From assembly GCF_003594875.1 (NCBI RefSeq), contig NZ_QZEY01000007.1, positions 186,001-250,000 on the forward strand: 64,000 nucleotides of DNA, given 5' to 3'. The translations under genes were made by a program, and so were the position numbers. Source of the stretch: Bailinhaonella thermotolerans. GTDB lineage: Bacteria > Actinomycetota > Actinomycetes > Streptosporangiales > Streptosporangiaceae. Shown here one piece after another: positions 17,645 through 26,087 of the stretch (position 1 is the stretch's first letter; every line of letters begins with the position of its first letter). A model generated the notes under the pieces. That model was not told the DNA's origin. It saw only the letters and a program-made list of their open reading frames with translations, and did no database searches.

Positions 17645-19882
17645 TCAGATGAGGTCCAGCGGGTCGATCCGCACGCGCACGACCTCGGGGGCCTTCCGCG
17701 CCGACCGCACGCCGGAGGCCCCCTTCAGCGCGCGCGCCAGGGCGGTCCCGGCGGAGCGCGGCACCCGGACGAGCGCGCGTTCCTGTCCCGCCTCGCCGAC
17801 CGGCACCGGCCCGAGCACCTGCGCCTCGGGCGGCAGCCGTACCTCCGTCAGCAGGTCGCGCACGCCCTCGGGCGAGCCGGTCAGGGTGGCCATCCGCACC
17901 GCCGGGGGGAAGCCCAGCTCGGCGCGGTCGGCCAGCTCCCGCTCGGCGTGCGTGACCGGGTCCCACCGCAGCAGCGCCTGCACCACCGGCAGCGCGCCGT
18001 CCGCGAGCACCACCAGCGGCGCGCCGGGCCGGGCCAGCGCGCCCGCGTTGAGCCAGCGCCGCAGCGCCTCCTCGTTGACGCGCAGGTCGGGCCGGCCGAG
18101 CAGCGCCCAGCCGTCCAGCAGCACGCACGCCGCGTAGCCGCCCTCGGCCACCGGCTCGGCCCCCGGCGTCGCCACGATCAGCGCGGGCTCGGGCCCGACC
18201 CGGTCGACCACCGCGTCCCGCCCCGAGGTCCGCACCTTCGTGCTCGGGAAGGCCCGCCCCAGCTCCTCGGCCGTACGGCGGGCGCCCACGACCACCGCGC
18301 GCACGTGGTGCCCGCCGCAGGAGGGGCAGCGGAAGGCGCCCTCGATGCGCCCGCACCAGCGGCAGTACGGCGCGGCGTGCCCGCCTCTGAGCGCCAGCGG
18401 GCCCCGGCAGTGCGCGCAGCGGGCGGCGGCCCGGCACCGCCGGCAGGCGAGCGCGGGCAGGTAGCCCCGGCGCGGCACCTGCACGAGGACGGGCCCCTTC
18501 TCCAGGCCCGACTTCAGCGCCCGCCAGGCCATGGTGGGCAGCCGCGCCGCGCGGGCGGCCCCGTCCCGGGCCAGCTCCGCGTCGTCGCCCAGCGGCACCA
18601 CCCGGGGGGCCCGCGCCCGCAGCCTGGAACGGTCCGGCGTGATCGCGTGCGCCCATCCGGAGGCGACGAGCTGCGTCCCCTCGGCCGTGCGCGCGTGCCC
18701 GCCGACGAGCATGCCCGCCCCCGCCCGGTGCGCCCGCAGCCCCAGCACCTCCCTGGCGTGCGGGTAGGGCGCGTGCGGCTCGGCGTGCAGGTCGTCCCCG
18801 TCGTCCCAGATCACGGCCAGCCCCAGGTCCCTGACCGGCGCGAACATGGCCGCGCGGGTCCCCACGACGGCCCGCGCCTGCCCGCGCAGCACCTTCAGCC
18901 ACCGCCGGTACCGCTCGGCGGGGCCCAGGTCGGCGGTCAGCGCGACGTGCCCCGTGCCCCGCAGCGCCTCGTCCACGAGCGCGACGTCCCGCCCGTCGGG
19001 CACCACGACGACGGCGCCGCGCCCCCCGGCGAGGGTCGCCCGGACGGCGACGGCCACGGCCTCGGCCCATCCGCCGGGCAGCGCCGTCCACACCGCGCGC
19101 GGCCCGCGGCCCTCGGCCAGCGCGCGCAGGAACGACGCCCCCGCGGGGTACTCGGCCCACGGCCCCGGCCCGGGCGGCGCGACGTCCTCCGCCCGCGCGG
19201 CGTCCGCCCCGGGCTCCGGACCGCGCTCCCCGTCCTCCTCCTGCGCCGGCCCCGGATCCCCGCCCGGCCGCGCGCCGCCGCCCGGGCGCTCCCCCGGTAC
19301 GGCGTCGCCGGCGGCGGCCTCCGGCCGTACGGGCCCGGCGGCCTGGGCGGCGGCCCGGGCGGCCTCGGCCTCGACGCGGGCGTGGCGCGGGGGCACGGCG
19401 AGGCGGAGCACGTCGGCGAGCGTGCCGGCGTAGCGGTCGGCGACCTCGCGGGCCAGCGCGGCGATCTCGGGCGTCAGCACGGGCTCGGGCGAGATGACGC
19501 GCTCCAGCCGGGCCAGCCGCCCGTCGTGCCCGCTCTCGGCCGCCCGCTCCAGCAGGAACCCGTCCACGAGCTTGCCGGCGAACCGCACCCGCACCCGGCA
19601 TCCGGGGACGGCGGCCTCCGCGAGCGACGCGGGCACGAGGTAGTCGAAGGGCCGGTCGAGGTGGGGCAGTTGCGTGTCCACCACGACCCGCGCCACGGGC
19701 AGCTCGGCCGCGACCTCGCCGCCCGGCCCGCCGGCCCGGGCGGCCCGCCCGCCCGCGACGCGCCCCTCGCGCGCCGCGCCCTTCGCCCGGCCCCCCTCGG
19801 GCACGGCGAGCAGCGCCTCCTGGGCTCCGGGCTGGGACGTGGGCTCGCTCACCCCCCTGTGATACCAGACCCCCCGCACCAC
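17645..19882 (-). CDS. priA: primosomal protein N' (PriA) lacking helicase motifs
   Basis: A 745-residue PriA homologue. The 3'-DNA-binding domain starts at ARVVVDTQLPHLDRPFDYLVP near residue 63. Zinc-binding cysteines are present as CRRCRAAARCAHC and CRWCGRIEGAFRCPSC. The canonical Walker A loop is replaced by TALPGGWAEA and the DEEH box by WDDGDDLH, so ATP hydrolysis is unlikely. This degeneration is known for actinobacterial PriA. Around residues 165-235 lies a low-complexity insert rich in Pro, Gly and Glu. The exact start is uncertain; GTG codons at 19882 and 19852 are both possible. Confidence 0.92.
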   Translation of the reverse strand: MVRGVWYHRGVSEPTSQPGAQEALLAVPEGGRAKGAAREGRVAGGRAARAGGPGGEVAAELPVARVVVDTQLPHLDRPFDYLVPASLAEAAVPGCRVRVRFAGKLVDGFLLERAAESGHDGRLARLERVISPEPVLTPEIAALAREVADRYAGTLADVLRLAVPPRHARVEAEAARAAAQAAGPVRPEAAAGDAVPGERPGGGARPGGDPGPAQEEDGERGPEPGADAARAEDVAPPGPGPWAEYPAGASFLRALAEGRGPRAVWTALPGGWAEAVAVAVRATLAGGRGAVVVVPDGRDVALVDEALRGTGHVALTADLGPAERYRRWLKVLRGQARAVVGTRAAMFAPVRDLGLAVIWDDGDDLHAEPHAPYPHAREVLGLRAHRAGAGMLVGGHARTAEGTQLVASGWAHAITPDRSRLRARAPRVVPLGDDAELARDGAARAARLPTMAWRALKSGLEKGPVLVQVPRRGYLPALACRRCRAAARCAHCRGPLALRGGHAAPYCRWCGRIEGAFRCPSCGGHHVRAVVVGARRTAEELGRAFPSTKVRTSGRDAVVDRVGPEPALIVATPGAEPVAEGGYAACVLLDGWALLGRPDLRVNEEALRRWLNAGALARPGAPLVVLADGALPVVQALLRWDPVTHAERELADRAELGFPPAVRMATLTGSPEGVRDLLTEVRLPPEAQVLGPVPVGEAGQERALVRVPRSAGTALARALKGASGVRSARKAPEVVRVRIDPLDLI

Positions 19883-20119
19883 CCGATCCGGTCCGGGCCC
19901 GGGACCTGCGGGGACGAGGGATCACGGGAGCGCGGGCGCCCCGGGACCGGCCTTCGGACCCGGTGCCGGGGCGCGGGTTCACCGGGACCGCGCGGCTACC
20001 GGATTCCTATCTTTGGGCGGCCGGAAAGCGAACAATCGGTCGGTCCCCTTCCCCTCCGGGCACGCGGCGACACAAGATCGACGACAGCGGCGCCGCGAAC
20101 CGTTCCAACGAGAGGGGTA

Positions 20120-20506
20120 ATGATGAAGAACCTGATCAAGACGGCTGTGGCGGGCATCGGTGTGATGGCCGGGAGCCTGCTCCTCGCGCAGCCGGCCTCG
20201 GCCGCCTCGTTCACCTGGAACGTCGGTGACGGCCAGGTCGTCTACAACGACAGCACGGACCAGATCTGCGCCCAGGCCTTCAACACGGAGGGCCCGCGCT
20301 GGGTCGAGGTGCAGCTCGCCCCGGTCAACGGCGGTGGCCCCTCCTACACGTGGAAGGACTACAACAACTCCTACGGCAACCCGGGCAGCACCTGCCGGAG
20401 CCTGGCGACCGCGTACGAGGACACCCAGTACCGCGCCACCGTCCGGACCTACTGGGGCGAGCGCGGCACCACGGTGAGCCGCGGCTCCCGCACCTTCTAC
20501 AGCTGA
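20120..20506 (+). CDS. small secreted protein
   Basis: A 128-residue protein with a clear Sec signal peptide: MMKNLIK, a hydrophobic core AVAGIGVMAGSLLLA, and a cleavage site at QPASA|ASF. The mature part is about 99 residues, rich in Thr, Tyr and Asn, with only two cysteines, which could form one disulfide. A beta-rich fold is likely. AGAGGGG precedes the ATG; a second ATG follows at 20123. It has its own terminator and divergent or convergent neighbours, so it is monocistronic. I do not recognise the family. Confidence 0.85.
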   Translation: MMKNLIKTAVAGIGVMAGSLLLAQPASAASFTWNVGDGQVVYNDSTDQICAQAFNTEGPRWVEVQLAPVNGGGPSYTWKDYNNSYGNPGSTCRSLATAYEDTQYRATVRTYWGERGTTVSRGSRTFYS

Positions 20507-20528
20507 TCCCGGCCTCGCCCGGTCACCC

Positions 20529-20570
20529 GGACTCCCCGTGCGCCCCGGCGCGCGGGGAGTCCCGCGTTTC
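20529..20570 (+). terminator. terminator of the small secreted protein gene
   Basis: GGACTCCCCG (20529-20538) pairs perfectly with CGGGGAGTCC (20553-20562), and CGCC/GGCG inside the loop can extend it. CGCGTTTCC follows. It starts 22 bases after the stop codon. Confidence 0.75.
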
Positions 20571-20674
20571 CGGGGCTCTTACAGGGCACTCAGCCCCGGA
20601 GCCCCTCGCCCCCGGAACCCCTCAGCCCCGGAGTCCCGCGGGCCCCGGCGCCGGAGGGCGGGGCGTGGAGACGG

Positions 20675-20707
20675 CGACGGCCGTCCCCGGGGCGGGGACG
20701 GCCGTCG
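20675..20707 (-). terminator. terminator of metK
   Basis: A perfect 14-bp stem, CGACGGCCGTCCCC with GGGGACGGCCGTCG, and a five-base loop lie 21 bases beyond the metK stop. It is symmetrical enough to act in both directions between the convergent genes. Confidence 0.65.
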
Positions 20708-20728
20708 TACGCGGGACGAGGGGGCGGC

Positions 20729-21922
20729 TCAGACGCCGGTGGCCTGGCGCAGGGCGTCGGCGCGGTTGGTGAGCTCCCAGGAGAAGTTCGGCTCCTCGCG
20801 GCCGAAGTGGCCGTAGGCCGCCGTCGGCGAGTAGATCGGGCGGAGGAGGTCCAGGTCGCGGATGATCGCGGCGGGCCGCAGGTCGAAGACCTGGAGGACG
20901 GCGTCCTGGATCTTGGTGACCGGGATCTTCTCGGTGCCGAAGGTCTCGACGAAGAGGCCGACGGGCTGGGCCTTGCCGATGGCGTAGGCGACCTGGACCT
21001 CGCAGCGGTCGGCGAGGCCGGCCGCGACGACGTTCTTGGCGACCCAGCGCATGGCGTAGGCGGCCGAGCGGTCCACCTTGGACGGGTCCTTGCCGGAGAA
21101 GGCGCCGCCGCCGTGGCGGGCCATGCCGCCGTAGGTGTCAATGATGATCTTGCGGCCGGTGAGGCCGGCGTCGCCCATCGGGCCGCCGATCTCGAAGCGG
21201 CCGGTCGGGTTCACCAGCAGGCGGTAACCCTCGGTGTCGAGCTCCAGGCCGGCCAGCACCGGGTCGACCACGTGCTCCTTCATGTCCGGGGTCAGCATCT
21301 CCTTGAGGTTGATCTCGGGAGCGTGCTGGGTGGACACGACGACGGTGTCGAGGCGGACGGCGCGGTCGCCGTCGTACTCGATCGTGACCTGGGTCTTGCC
21401 GTCGGGGCGCAGGTAGGGCACCGTGCCGCTCTTGCGCACCTCGGAGAGCCGGCGGGCGAGCCGGTGGGCCAGCGTGATCGGCAGCGGCATCAGCTCGGGG
21501 GTCTCGCGGCAGGCGTAGCCGAACATGAGGCCCTGGTCGCCGGCGCCCTGGCGGTCGAGGTCGTCGGCGCCCTCGCCCTCGCGGATCTCGTAGGCGTCGT
21601 CCACGCCCTGGGCGATGTCCGGCGACTGCGCGCCGATGGACACCGACACGCCGCAGGAGGCGCCGTCGAAGCCCTTCTTGGACCCGTCGTAGCCGATCTC
21701 CAGGATCTTCTCGCGGATGACCCCGGGGATGTCGATGTAGGTCTCGGTCGTCACCTCGCCGGCGACGTGGACCTGGCCGGTCGTGATCATCGTCTCGACT
21801 GCGACCCGGCTCTTCGGGTCGTCCTTGAGCATGGCGTCGAGGATCGCGTCACTGATCTGGTCTGCCATCTTGTCGGGGTGACCCTCGGTGACAGACTCCG
21901 AGGTGAACAGGCGACGGGACAA
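20729..21922 (-). CDS. metK: S-adenosylmethionine synthase
   Basis: Makes S-adenosylmethionine from ATP and methionine. The 397 residues contain the family signatures [11 protein letters not shown] at the N-terminus, [14 protein letters not shown] near residue 140, and the glycine-rich loop [16 protein letters not shown] near 275. The start is TTG at 21922, preceded by GAGGAG at a good distance; the conserved N-terminus begins there. No SAM riboswitch is recognisable in the 285 bases upstream. Confidence 0.96.
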   Translation of the reverse strand: MSRRLFTSESVTEGHPDKMADQISDAILDAMLKDDPKSRVAVETMITTGQVHVAGEVTTETYIDIPGVIREKILEIGYDGSKKGFDGASCGVSVSIGAQSPDIAQGVDDAYEIREGEGADDLDRQGAGDQGLMFGYACRETPELMPLPITLAHRLARRLSEVRKSGTVPYLRPDGKTQVTIEYDGDRAVRLDTVVVSTQHAPEINLKEMLTPDMKEHVVDPVLAGLELDTEGYRLLVNPTGRFEIGGPMGDAGLTGRKIIIDTYGGMARHGGGAFSGKDPSKVDRSAAYAMRWVAKNVVAAGLADRCEVQVAYAIGKAQPVGLFVETFGTEKIPVTKIQDAVLQVFDLRPAAIIRDLDLLRPIYSPTAAYGHFGREEPNFSWELTNRADALRQATGV

Positions 21923-22161
21923 CTGGGAAGCTCCTCATGCAGCGGCTGCTGGCGATTCTCCGGGGGGCGAGCCTCCGCCGTGACGGAGATCTACCCACGA
22001 TGCTGGCCCGAGTTTAGCCCCAAAGCCCAGGCCGCCGCGTATCCCTCCCCCAAACCGGACACCCGCCCGCGCGCGGCGCGGTACCCCGCGGGGACCGCGT
22101 GAACCCCGTCCCCGCCGGGCTTCCCGGCCTCCCCGCCCCCGGATCGGGCTTCTCGAGATCG

Positions 22162-22185
22162 CGTACGGCGGGCGCCCGCCGTACG
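22162..22185. terminator. perfect 24-base palindrome after coaBC
   Basis: CGTACGGCGGGC followed by GCCCGCCGTACG is a perfect palindrome 23 bases beyond the coaBC stop. It is built from two inverted CCGTACGG-type motifs, which suggests that these common intergenic motifs can form terminator hairpins. Confidence 0.5.
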
Positions 22186-22207
22186 GCCCGCGCGGGGGCG
22201 GGAGGGG

Positions 22208-23392
22208 TCACAGGCGGGGGGCGACCAGGTTCCAGACGGCGTCGGCCAGGGTGTCCTTGGGGCCGCGGGGGACCTCGACCGGGTCACCGCCCGCGACCAG
22301 GATGGTGGCGGCGTTGTCGGGGGTGCCGAAGGCCAGGCCCGGGCCGACCTGGTTGACGACGAGGAGGTCGCAGCCCTTGCGGGCGAGCTTGGCCTGCCCG
22401 TTGGCGAGCACGTCGTCGGTCTCGGCGGCGAAGCCCACGATCACCTGGCCGGGGCGGGGCCGGGCGGCGGAGATCTCCGCGAGGATGTCGGGGTTCTCGG
22501 CGAGCTCGATCGGCGCGGGACCGGCGGCCGTCTTCTTGATCTTGCTCTCGGCCCGGGAGACCGGGCGGAAGTCGGCGACCGCCGCGGCCATCACGACCGC
22601 GTCCGCCGACGCCGCCGCCCCGACGACCGCCTCGCGCAGCTCCAGCGCCGACTCCACGCGCACCACGCGCGCCCCGGCCGGGTCGGGCAGGGCGACGTTC
22701 GCCGCCACCAGGGTCACGGTCGCGCCGCGGGCGACGGCCGTGCGCGCCAGGGCGTACCCCTGCAGCCCCGAGGAGCGGTTGCCGATGAAGCGGACGGGGT
22801 CGATGGCCTCGCGGGTGCCCCCGGCGGAGACGACGACGTGGCGGCCCTCCAGGTCGCGCGGCGCGCCGCGCAGCACGGCCAGGCAGGTCTCGAAGATCGC
22901 GGAGGGGTCGGGCAGCCGGCCCGGGCCGGTGTCCGCGCCGGTGAGGCGGCCGGACGCGGGGTCGATCACGATGGCGCCGCGTGAGCGCAGGGTGGCGACG
23001 TTCGCCCGCGTGGCCGGGTGCTCCCACATCTCGGTGTGCATCGCCGGGGCGAACACGATGGGACAGCGCGCGGTGAGCAGGGTGTTCGTGAGCAGGTCGT
23101 TCGCCAGGCCGTGGGCGGCGCGGGCGAGCGTGTCGGCCGTCGCGGGGGCGACGACGACGAGGTCGGCGTTCTTGCCGATGCGGACGTGCGGGACCTCGTG
23201 GACGTTCTCCCACACGTCGGTGGCGGCCGGGCGGCCGGACAGCGCCTCCCAGGTGGGCGCGCCGACGAACTTGAGCGCGTCGCGCGTCGGGATCACCTGG
23301 ACGTCATGCCCGGACTCGGTGAAGAGCCGCAGCAGCTCGCACGCCTTGTAGGCGGCGATTCCGGCGCTGACGCCGAGGACGACCTGGGGCAA
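22208..23392 (-). CDS. coaBC: bifunctional phosphopantothenoylcysteine decarboxylase/phosphopantothenate-cysteine ligase
   Basis: Two consecutive steps of coenzyme A synthesis. The N-terminal CoaC flavoprotein half (about 1-180) shows GVSAGIAAYKACELLR, the catalytic His region HVRIGKNADLVVVAPATA and FAPAMHTEMWEHP. The C-terminal CoaB ligase half starts at VVVSAGGTREAIDPVRFIGN and has the AAVADFRP and KIKK segments. The start is TTG directly after the rpoZ stop codon, so translation is likely coupled. The 394 residues are normal. Confidence 0.95.
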   Translation of the reverse strand: MPQVVLGVSAGIAAYKACELLRLFTESGHDVQVIPTRDALKFVGAPTWEALSGRPAATDVWENVHEVPHVRIGKNADLVVVAPATADTLARAAHGLANDLLTNTLLTARCPIVFAPAMHTEMWEHPATRANVATLRSRGAIVIDPASGRLTGADTGPGRLPDPSAIFETCLAVLRGAPRDLEGRHVVVSAGGTREAIDPVRFIGNRSSGLQGYALARTAVARGATVTLVAANVALPDPAGARVVRVESALELREAVVGAAASADAVVMAAAVADFRPVSRAESKIKKTAAGPAPIELAENPDILAEISAARPRPGQVIVGFAAETDDVLANGQAKLARKGCDLLVVNQVGPGLAFGTPDNAATILVAGGDPVEVPRGPKDTLADAVWNLVAPRL

Positions 23393-23656
23393 CTAGCCCT
23401 CGATGGGCTCGGAGGTGAGCAGACCCTCGCGGACCTCGCGGAGCGCGATCGACAGGGGCTTCTCCTGCGCGTGGGTCTCCACGAGCGGGCCGACGTACTC
23501 CAGCAGGCCCTCGCCGAGCTGGGAGTAGTAGGCGTTGATCTGGCGCGCGCGCTTGGCGCCCATGATCACGAGGCTGTACTTGCTGTCGACGACCTCAAGG
23601 AGCGAGTCGATCGGCGGGTTGGTGATGCCTTCGGCAACCGGGGCAATGCCTGCCAC
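23393..23656 (-). CDS. rpoZ: RNA polymerase omega subunit
   Basis: An 87-residue omega subunit that helps assemble RNA polymerase around beta'. The family core [28 protein letters not shown] is complete, and the C-terminal [11 protein letters not shown] is typical of actinobacteria. The start is GTG at 23656, one base after the gmk stop. The order gmk-rpoZ-coaBC-metK is the usual actinobacterial one. Confidence 0.95.
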   Translation of the reverse strand: MAGIAPVAEGITNPPIDSLLEVVDSKYSLVIMGAKRARQINAYYSQLGEGLLEYVGPLVETHAQEKPLSIALREVREGLLTSEPIEG

Positions 23657-23657
23657 G

Positions 23658-24329
23658 TCAGACCTTTCCTTGATGATGCGCGGATGCTGGAGCGACGTCC
23701 TCCGACGCCGCGGTCACCAAGGTTATCAGCCGCAGCAACACGTCCTGGACGGACGTGTTGACCAGGGTGACGTCGAACTCCTTCTCGGCGGCCAGCTCCT
23801 CGCGGGCGGCCTCCAGGCGGCGTTCGATCACCTCGGGCGGCTCGGTGCCGCGCCCGACGAGCCGGCGCACCAGCTCCTCCCACGAGGGAGGCGCGAGGAA
23901 GACGAACCGGGCCTCGGGCATGACCTCGCGGACCTGCCGCGCGCCCTGGAGGTCGATCTCCAGCAGCGTCGGCACCCCGGCCGCGAGCTTCTCCTCGACG
24001 GCCCTGCGGGGCGTGCCGTAACGGTTGCCCGCGAACTCGGCCCACTCCAGCAGCTCGCCGGCCTCGACCATGCGGTCGAACTCGGCGTCGTCGGCGAAGT
24101 AGTACTCCACGCCGTGGGTCTCACCCGGGCGGGGAGCCCTGGTCGTCACCGAGACCGACAGCCACACCTCGGGGTGTGCCCGCCGGAGCTCGGTGACGAC
24201 CGTGGACTTGCCCACGCCCGACGGCCCCGAGAGGACCGTCAGGCGAGTCGGGGGCATGCCGGGATCGCGATTCGTCCCACCTGCGCCGGAGTCGGTACGG
24301 CCCCGTTCAGGCCAGGACACCTCGGTCAC
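23658..24329 (-). CDS. gmk: guanylate kinase
   Basis: Phosphorylates GMP to GDP. The P-loop is [10 protein letters not shown] near residue 35, followed by [21 protein letters not shown], the GMP-binding region, and [12 protein letters not shown]. The N-terminus has about 25 extra residues before the conserved start [14 protein letters not shown], so initiation could be at residue 25. The C-terminus has a short extension, and the protein is 223 residues as annotated. Confidence 0.95.
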   Translation of the reverse strand: MTEVSWPERGRTDSGAGGTNRDPGMPPTRLTVLSGPSGVGKSTVVTELRRAHPEVWLSVSVTTRAPRPGETHGVEYYFADDAEFDRMVEAGELLEWAEFAGNRYGTPRRAVEEKLAAGVPTLLEIDLQGARQVREVMPEARFVFLAPPSWEELVRRLVGRGTEPPEVIERRLEAAREELAAEKEFDVTLVNTSVQDVLLRLITLVTAASEDVAPASAHHQGKV

Positions 24330-24356
24330 CCTGCTACCCCCCGAATTCGTTGCGGC

Positions 24357-24680
24357 TCAGCGGTCGCCGCCGCCGAACTCGCGCTCCAGAGCGGACCGCT
24401 GGTTCGCGCCGAGACCCCGCACGCGGCGGGACTCGGCGATGCCGAGCCGCTCCATGATCTGCTTGGCACGGACCTTGCCCACGCCGGGGAGCGACTCGAG
24501 AAGCGCCGACACCTTCATCTTGCCGATGACGTCGTCGGCCTGCCCATCTTTGAGCACCTCAGCCAGAGAAACCGCACCGTGCTTGAGCCGGTTCTTGACC
24601 TCGGCACGCTCTCGGCGGGCCTTGGCAGCCTTCTCAAGGGCTGCGGCGCGCTGCTCAGGGGTCAGGGGAGGAAGAGCCAC
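24357..24680 (-). CDS. mihF: actinobacterial integration host factor
   Basis: A 107-residue nucleoid protein unrelated to enterobacterial IHF. It has the family's N-terminal helix LTPEQRAAALEKAAKARRERAEVKNRLK and the helix-two-turn-helix part SLPGVGKVRAKQIMERLGI that contacts DNA. In Streptomyces the homologue sIHF affects nucleoid shape and development. The start is GTG at 24680 with GAGGTG eight bases upstream. It lies just upstream of gmk on the same strand. Confidence 0.96.
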   Translation of the reverse strand: MALPPLTPEQRAAALEKAAKARRERAEVKNRLKHGAVSLAEVLKDGQADDVIGKMKVSALLESLPGVGKVRAKQIMERLGIAESRRVRGLGANQRSALEREFGGGDR

Positions 24681-24725
24681 GCCGGGTCACCTCGAATTTC
24701 TGTCGATGTACTCGGACGGGAGGGG

Positions 24726-24755
24726 AAACTAGCTGCTCTATGCCCTGTCAGGCAA
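24726..24755 (-). promoter_or_regulatory. candidate mihF promoter
   Basis: On the minus strand TTGCCT (24755-24750) and TAGTTT (24731-24726) are 18 bases apart and would start a transcript with a leader of about 40 bases before mihF. A nearby TTGACG (24761-24756) is an alternative -35 element. Confidence 0.3.
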
Positions 24756-24822
24756 CGTCAAGACCTGTTTCTCTCATCACAAAATCTACTTCATGACTCG
24801 GTGGAGCGGTTCCGTTACGCTG

Positions 24823-24907
24823 TGTCGATGAAAACGGCCTCTTGAAGACGTTTTCCCGAGCCAGACGCCCAACGCGGGCTTCTGGCTCGGCGTGTCGCGA
24901 CACGCCG
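24823..24907 (+). ncRNA. candidate structured small RNA between mihF and pyrF
   Basis: Three inverted repeats follow each other here: GAAAACG/CGTTTTC (24830-24836, 24849-24855), CCGAGCCAGA/TCTGGCTCGG (24856-24865, 24881-24890, with GCCC/GGGC inside), and the perfect palindrome CGGCGTGTCGCGACACGCCG (24888-24907). A TACGCT -10-like hexamer lies just upstream at 24816-24821 on the plus strand. The space is unusually AT-containing for this genome. No ORF longer than five codons is seen. Confidence 0.35.
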
Positions 24908-25059
24908 ACGACACGCCGGAGGACACCGGTTCGCCCCCGGCCCGCCCGGGCGGACCCCCATGACCCGATCACTCCGGGCTTCGGGCACAATTACAAGATC
25001 GAAGCCGCCCGGCGGCCTCGCCGCGCGCCCCTGCCCTGGGGCTCCGGCGTCCCGGGCGC

Positions 25060-25270
25060 GCGCGGCATGCCGTACGGCTCGCGCTCGGTGACGGCTCGCG
25101 TGGCTCGTACGGCCCGCGTGGCGTGACCGCTGCGCGCCTTGCCGTACGGCTCACGCGGGGCGACCGCCCGCGCGGCGTGGGCCGCCCGGATGGCGTGCCG
25201 GACGCCTCGCGGCGTGGCGCGGGCGCGGAAGGGCCACGGCGTCCCGGGGCGCGCGGCGGCGGGGGCCGCA
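25060..25270. repeat. cluster of CGTACGGC repeats
   Basis: The remaining space between the small-RNA candidate and pyrF is low-complexity DNA with degenerate copies of a unit like CCGTACGGCTCGCG (25068, 25106, 25142 and others). Apparent ORFs across it on either strand are Arg/Gly/Ala-rich shadows. I see no gene in it. Confidence 0.6.
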
Positions 25271-25293
25271 CGCCCCAGGACGCGGGCCCGGCG

Positions 25294-26004
25294 TCAGCGG
25301 GCGGGGGCGGCCGGGGTGCGGCGGATCGCGGCGGCGATGGCGGCCGCGGCGGCGCCCGGATCGGCCGCGCCGGTGATCGGGCGGCCGATGACGAGGAGGT
25401 CGGCGCCGTTGGCGAGCGCCTCCTCGGGCGTGGCCACGCGCACCTGGTCCTGCGTGTCCGCGCCGGCGGGGCGCACTCCGGGGGTGATGAGCGTGATCTG
25501 CGGGCCGACCTCGGCGCGCACGGCGGCGACCTCGTGCGGCGAGCACACGAGCGCCCGCGCGCCCGCGCCGACCGCCAGGACGGCCAGGCGGCGCACGGCG
25601 TCGCGGGCCGGGCCCAGGAACCCGACCGCCTCCAGATCGGGCTCGGAGATGGACGTCAGGACCGTCACGGCGGCGATCTGGGTCTGCGGCGCGGCCTCGG
25701 CCGCGGCGCGGATCATCGCGGCCCCTCCGGCCGCGTGGACGGTCAGGTACGACGGCCGCAGGCGGGCCACGGCCCGGGCCGCCCCGGCGACGGTGTTCGG
25801 GATGTCGTGCAGCTTCAGGTCGAGGAAGACCTGGACCCCGCTGGCGCCCCGGACGGAGGCGATCACGTCCGGGCCGTAGCGAAGGTACAGCTCCAGGCCC
25901 ACCTTGACGGTGCTGACGTGCGGGGTGACCAGACCTGCCCAGGTGGCGGCGGTCTCCAGGTCGGGGGCGTCCAGGGCCACGGCGATCGGCGCGGGCGAGC
26001 TCAC
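25294..26004 (-). CDS. pyrF: orotidine 5'-phosphate decarboxylase
   Basis: Last step of UMP synthesis. The catalytic motif [10 protein letters not shown] is near residue 60, with [11 protein letters not shown] at the start, [10 protein letters not shown] near 35, and the phosphate loop [11 protein letters not shown] near 210. The start is the GTG at 26004, because the conserved N-terminus begins there; the longer open frame overlaps pyrD out of frame. It gives 236 residues, normal for the family. It is the last gene of the pyr operon. Confidence 0.94.
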   Translation of the reverse strand: MSSPAPIAVALDAPDLETAATWAGLVTPHVSTVKVGLELYLRYGPDVIASVRGASGVQVFLDLKLHDIPNTVAGAARAVARLRPSYLTVHAAGGAAMIRAAAEAAPQTQIAAVTVLTSISEPDLEAVGFLGPARDAVRRLAVLAVGAGARALVCSPHEVAAVRAEVGPQITLITPGVRPAGADTQDQVRVATPEEALANGADLLVIGRPITGAADPGAAAAAIAAAIRRTPAAPAR

Positions 26005-26029
26005 TTCGGTGCCTTTCGGTGTGTTTCCT

Positions 26030-26084
26030 CGCCCCGGCGAGCGCCGGGGCGTCTGTCGTCGGCGGGCGCGCTTGCCGCGCGCCC
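26030..26084 (-). other. two hairpins between pyrD and pyrF
   Basis: CGCCCCGGC/GCCGGGGCG (26030-26051, four-base loop) and GGGCGCGC/GCGCGCCC (26064-26084, five-base loop) stand side by side in the 83-base gap. No T-run follows. They may stabilise the upstream transcript or act as partial terminators that lower pyrF expression. Confidence 0.45.
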
Positions 26085-26087
26085 GGT

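Noticed and set aside
16991-20506. An open frame of about 1170 codons on the plus strand opposite the unknown gene and priA.
   Set aside because: It is the shadow of minus-strand genes; only the last 128 codons, from 20120 with a signal peptide and ribosome site, behave as a gene.
21923-22015. Possible SAM riboswitch before metK.
   Set aside because: No SAM-I, SAM-II or SAM-IV core motif can be found; only a normal leader with GAGGAG.
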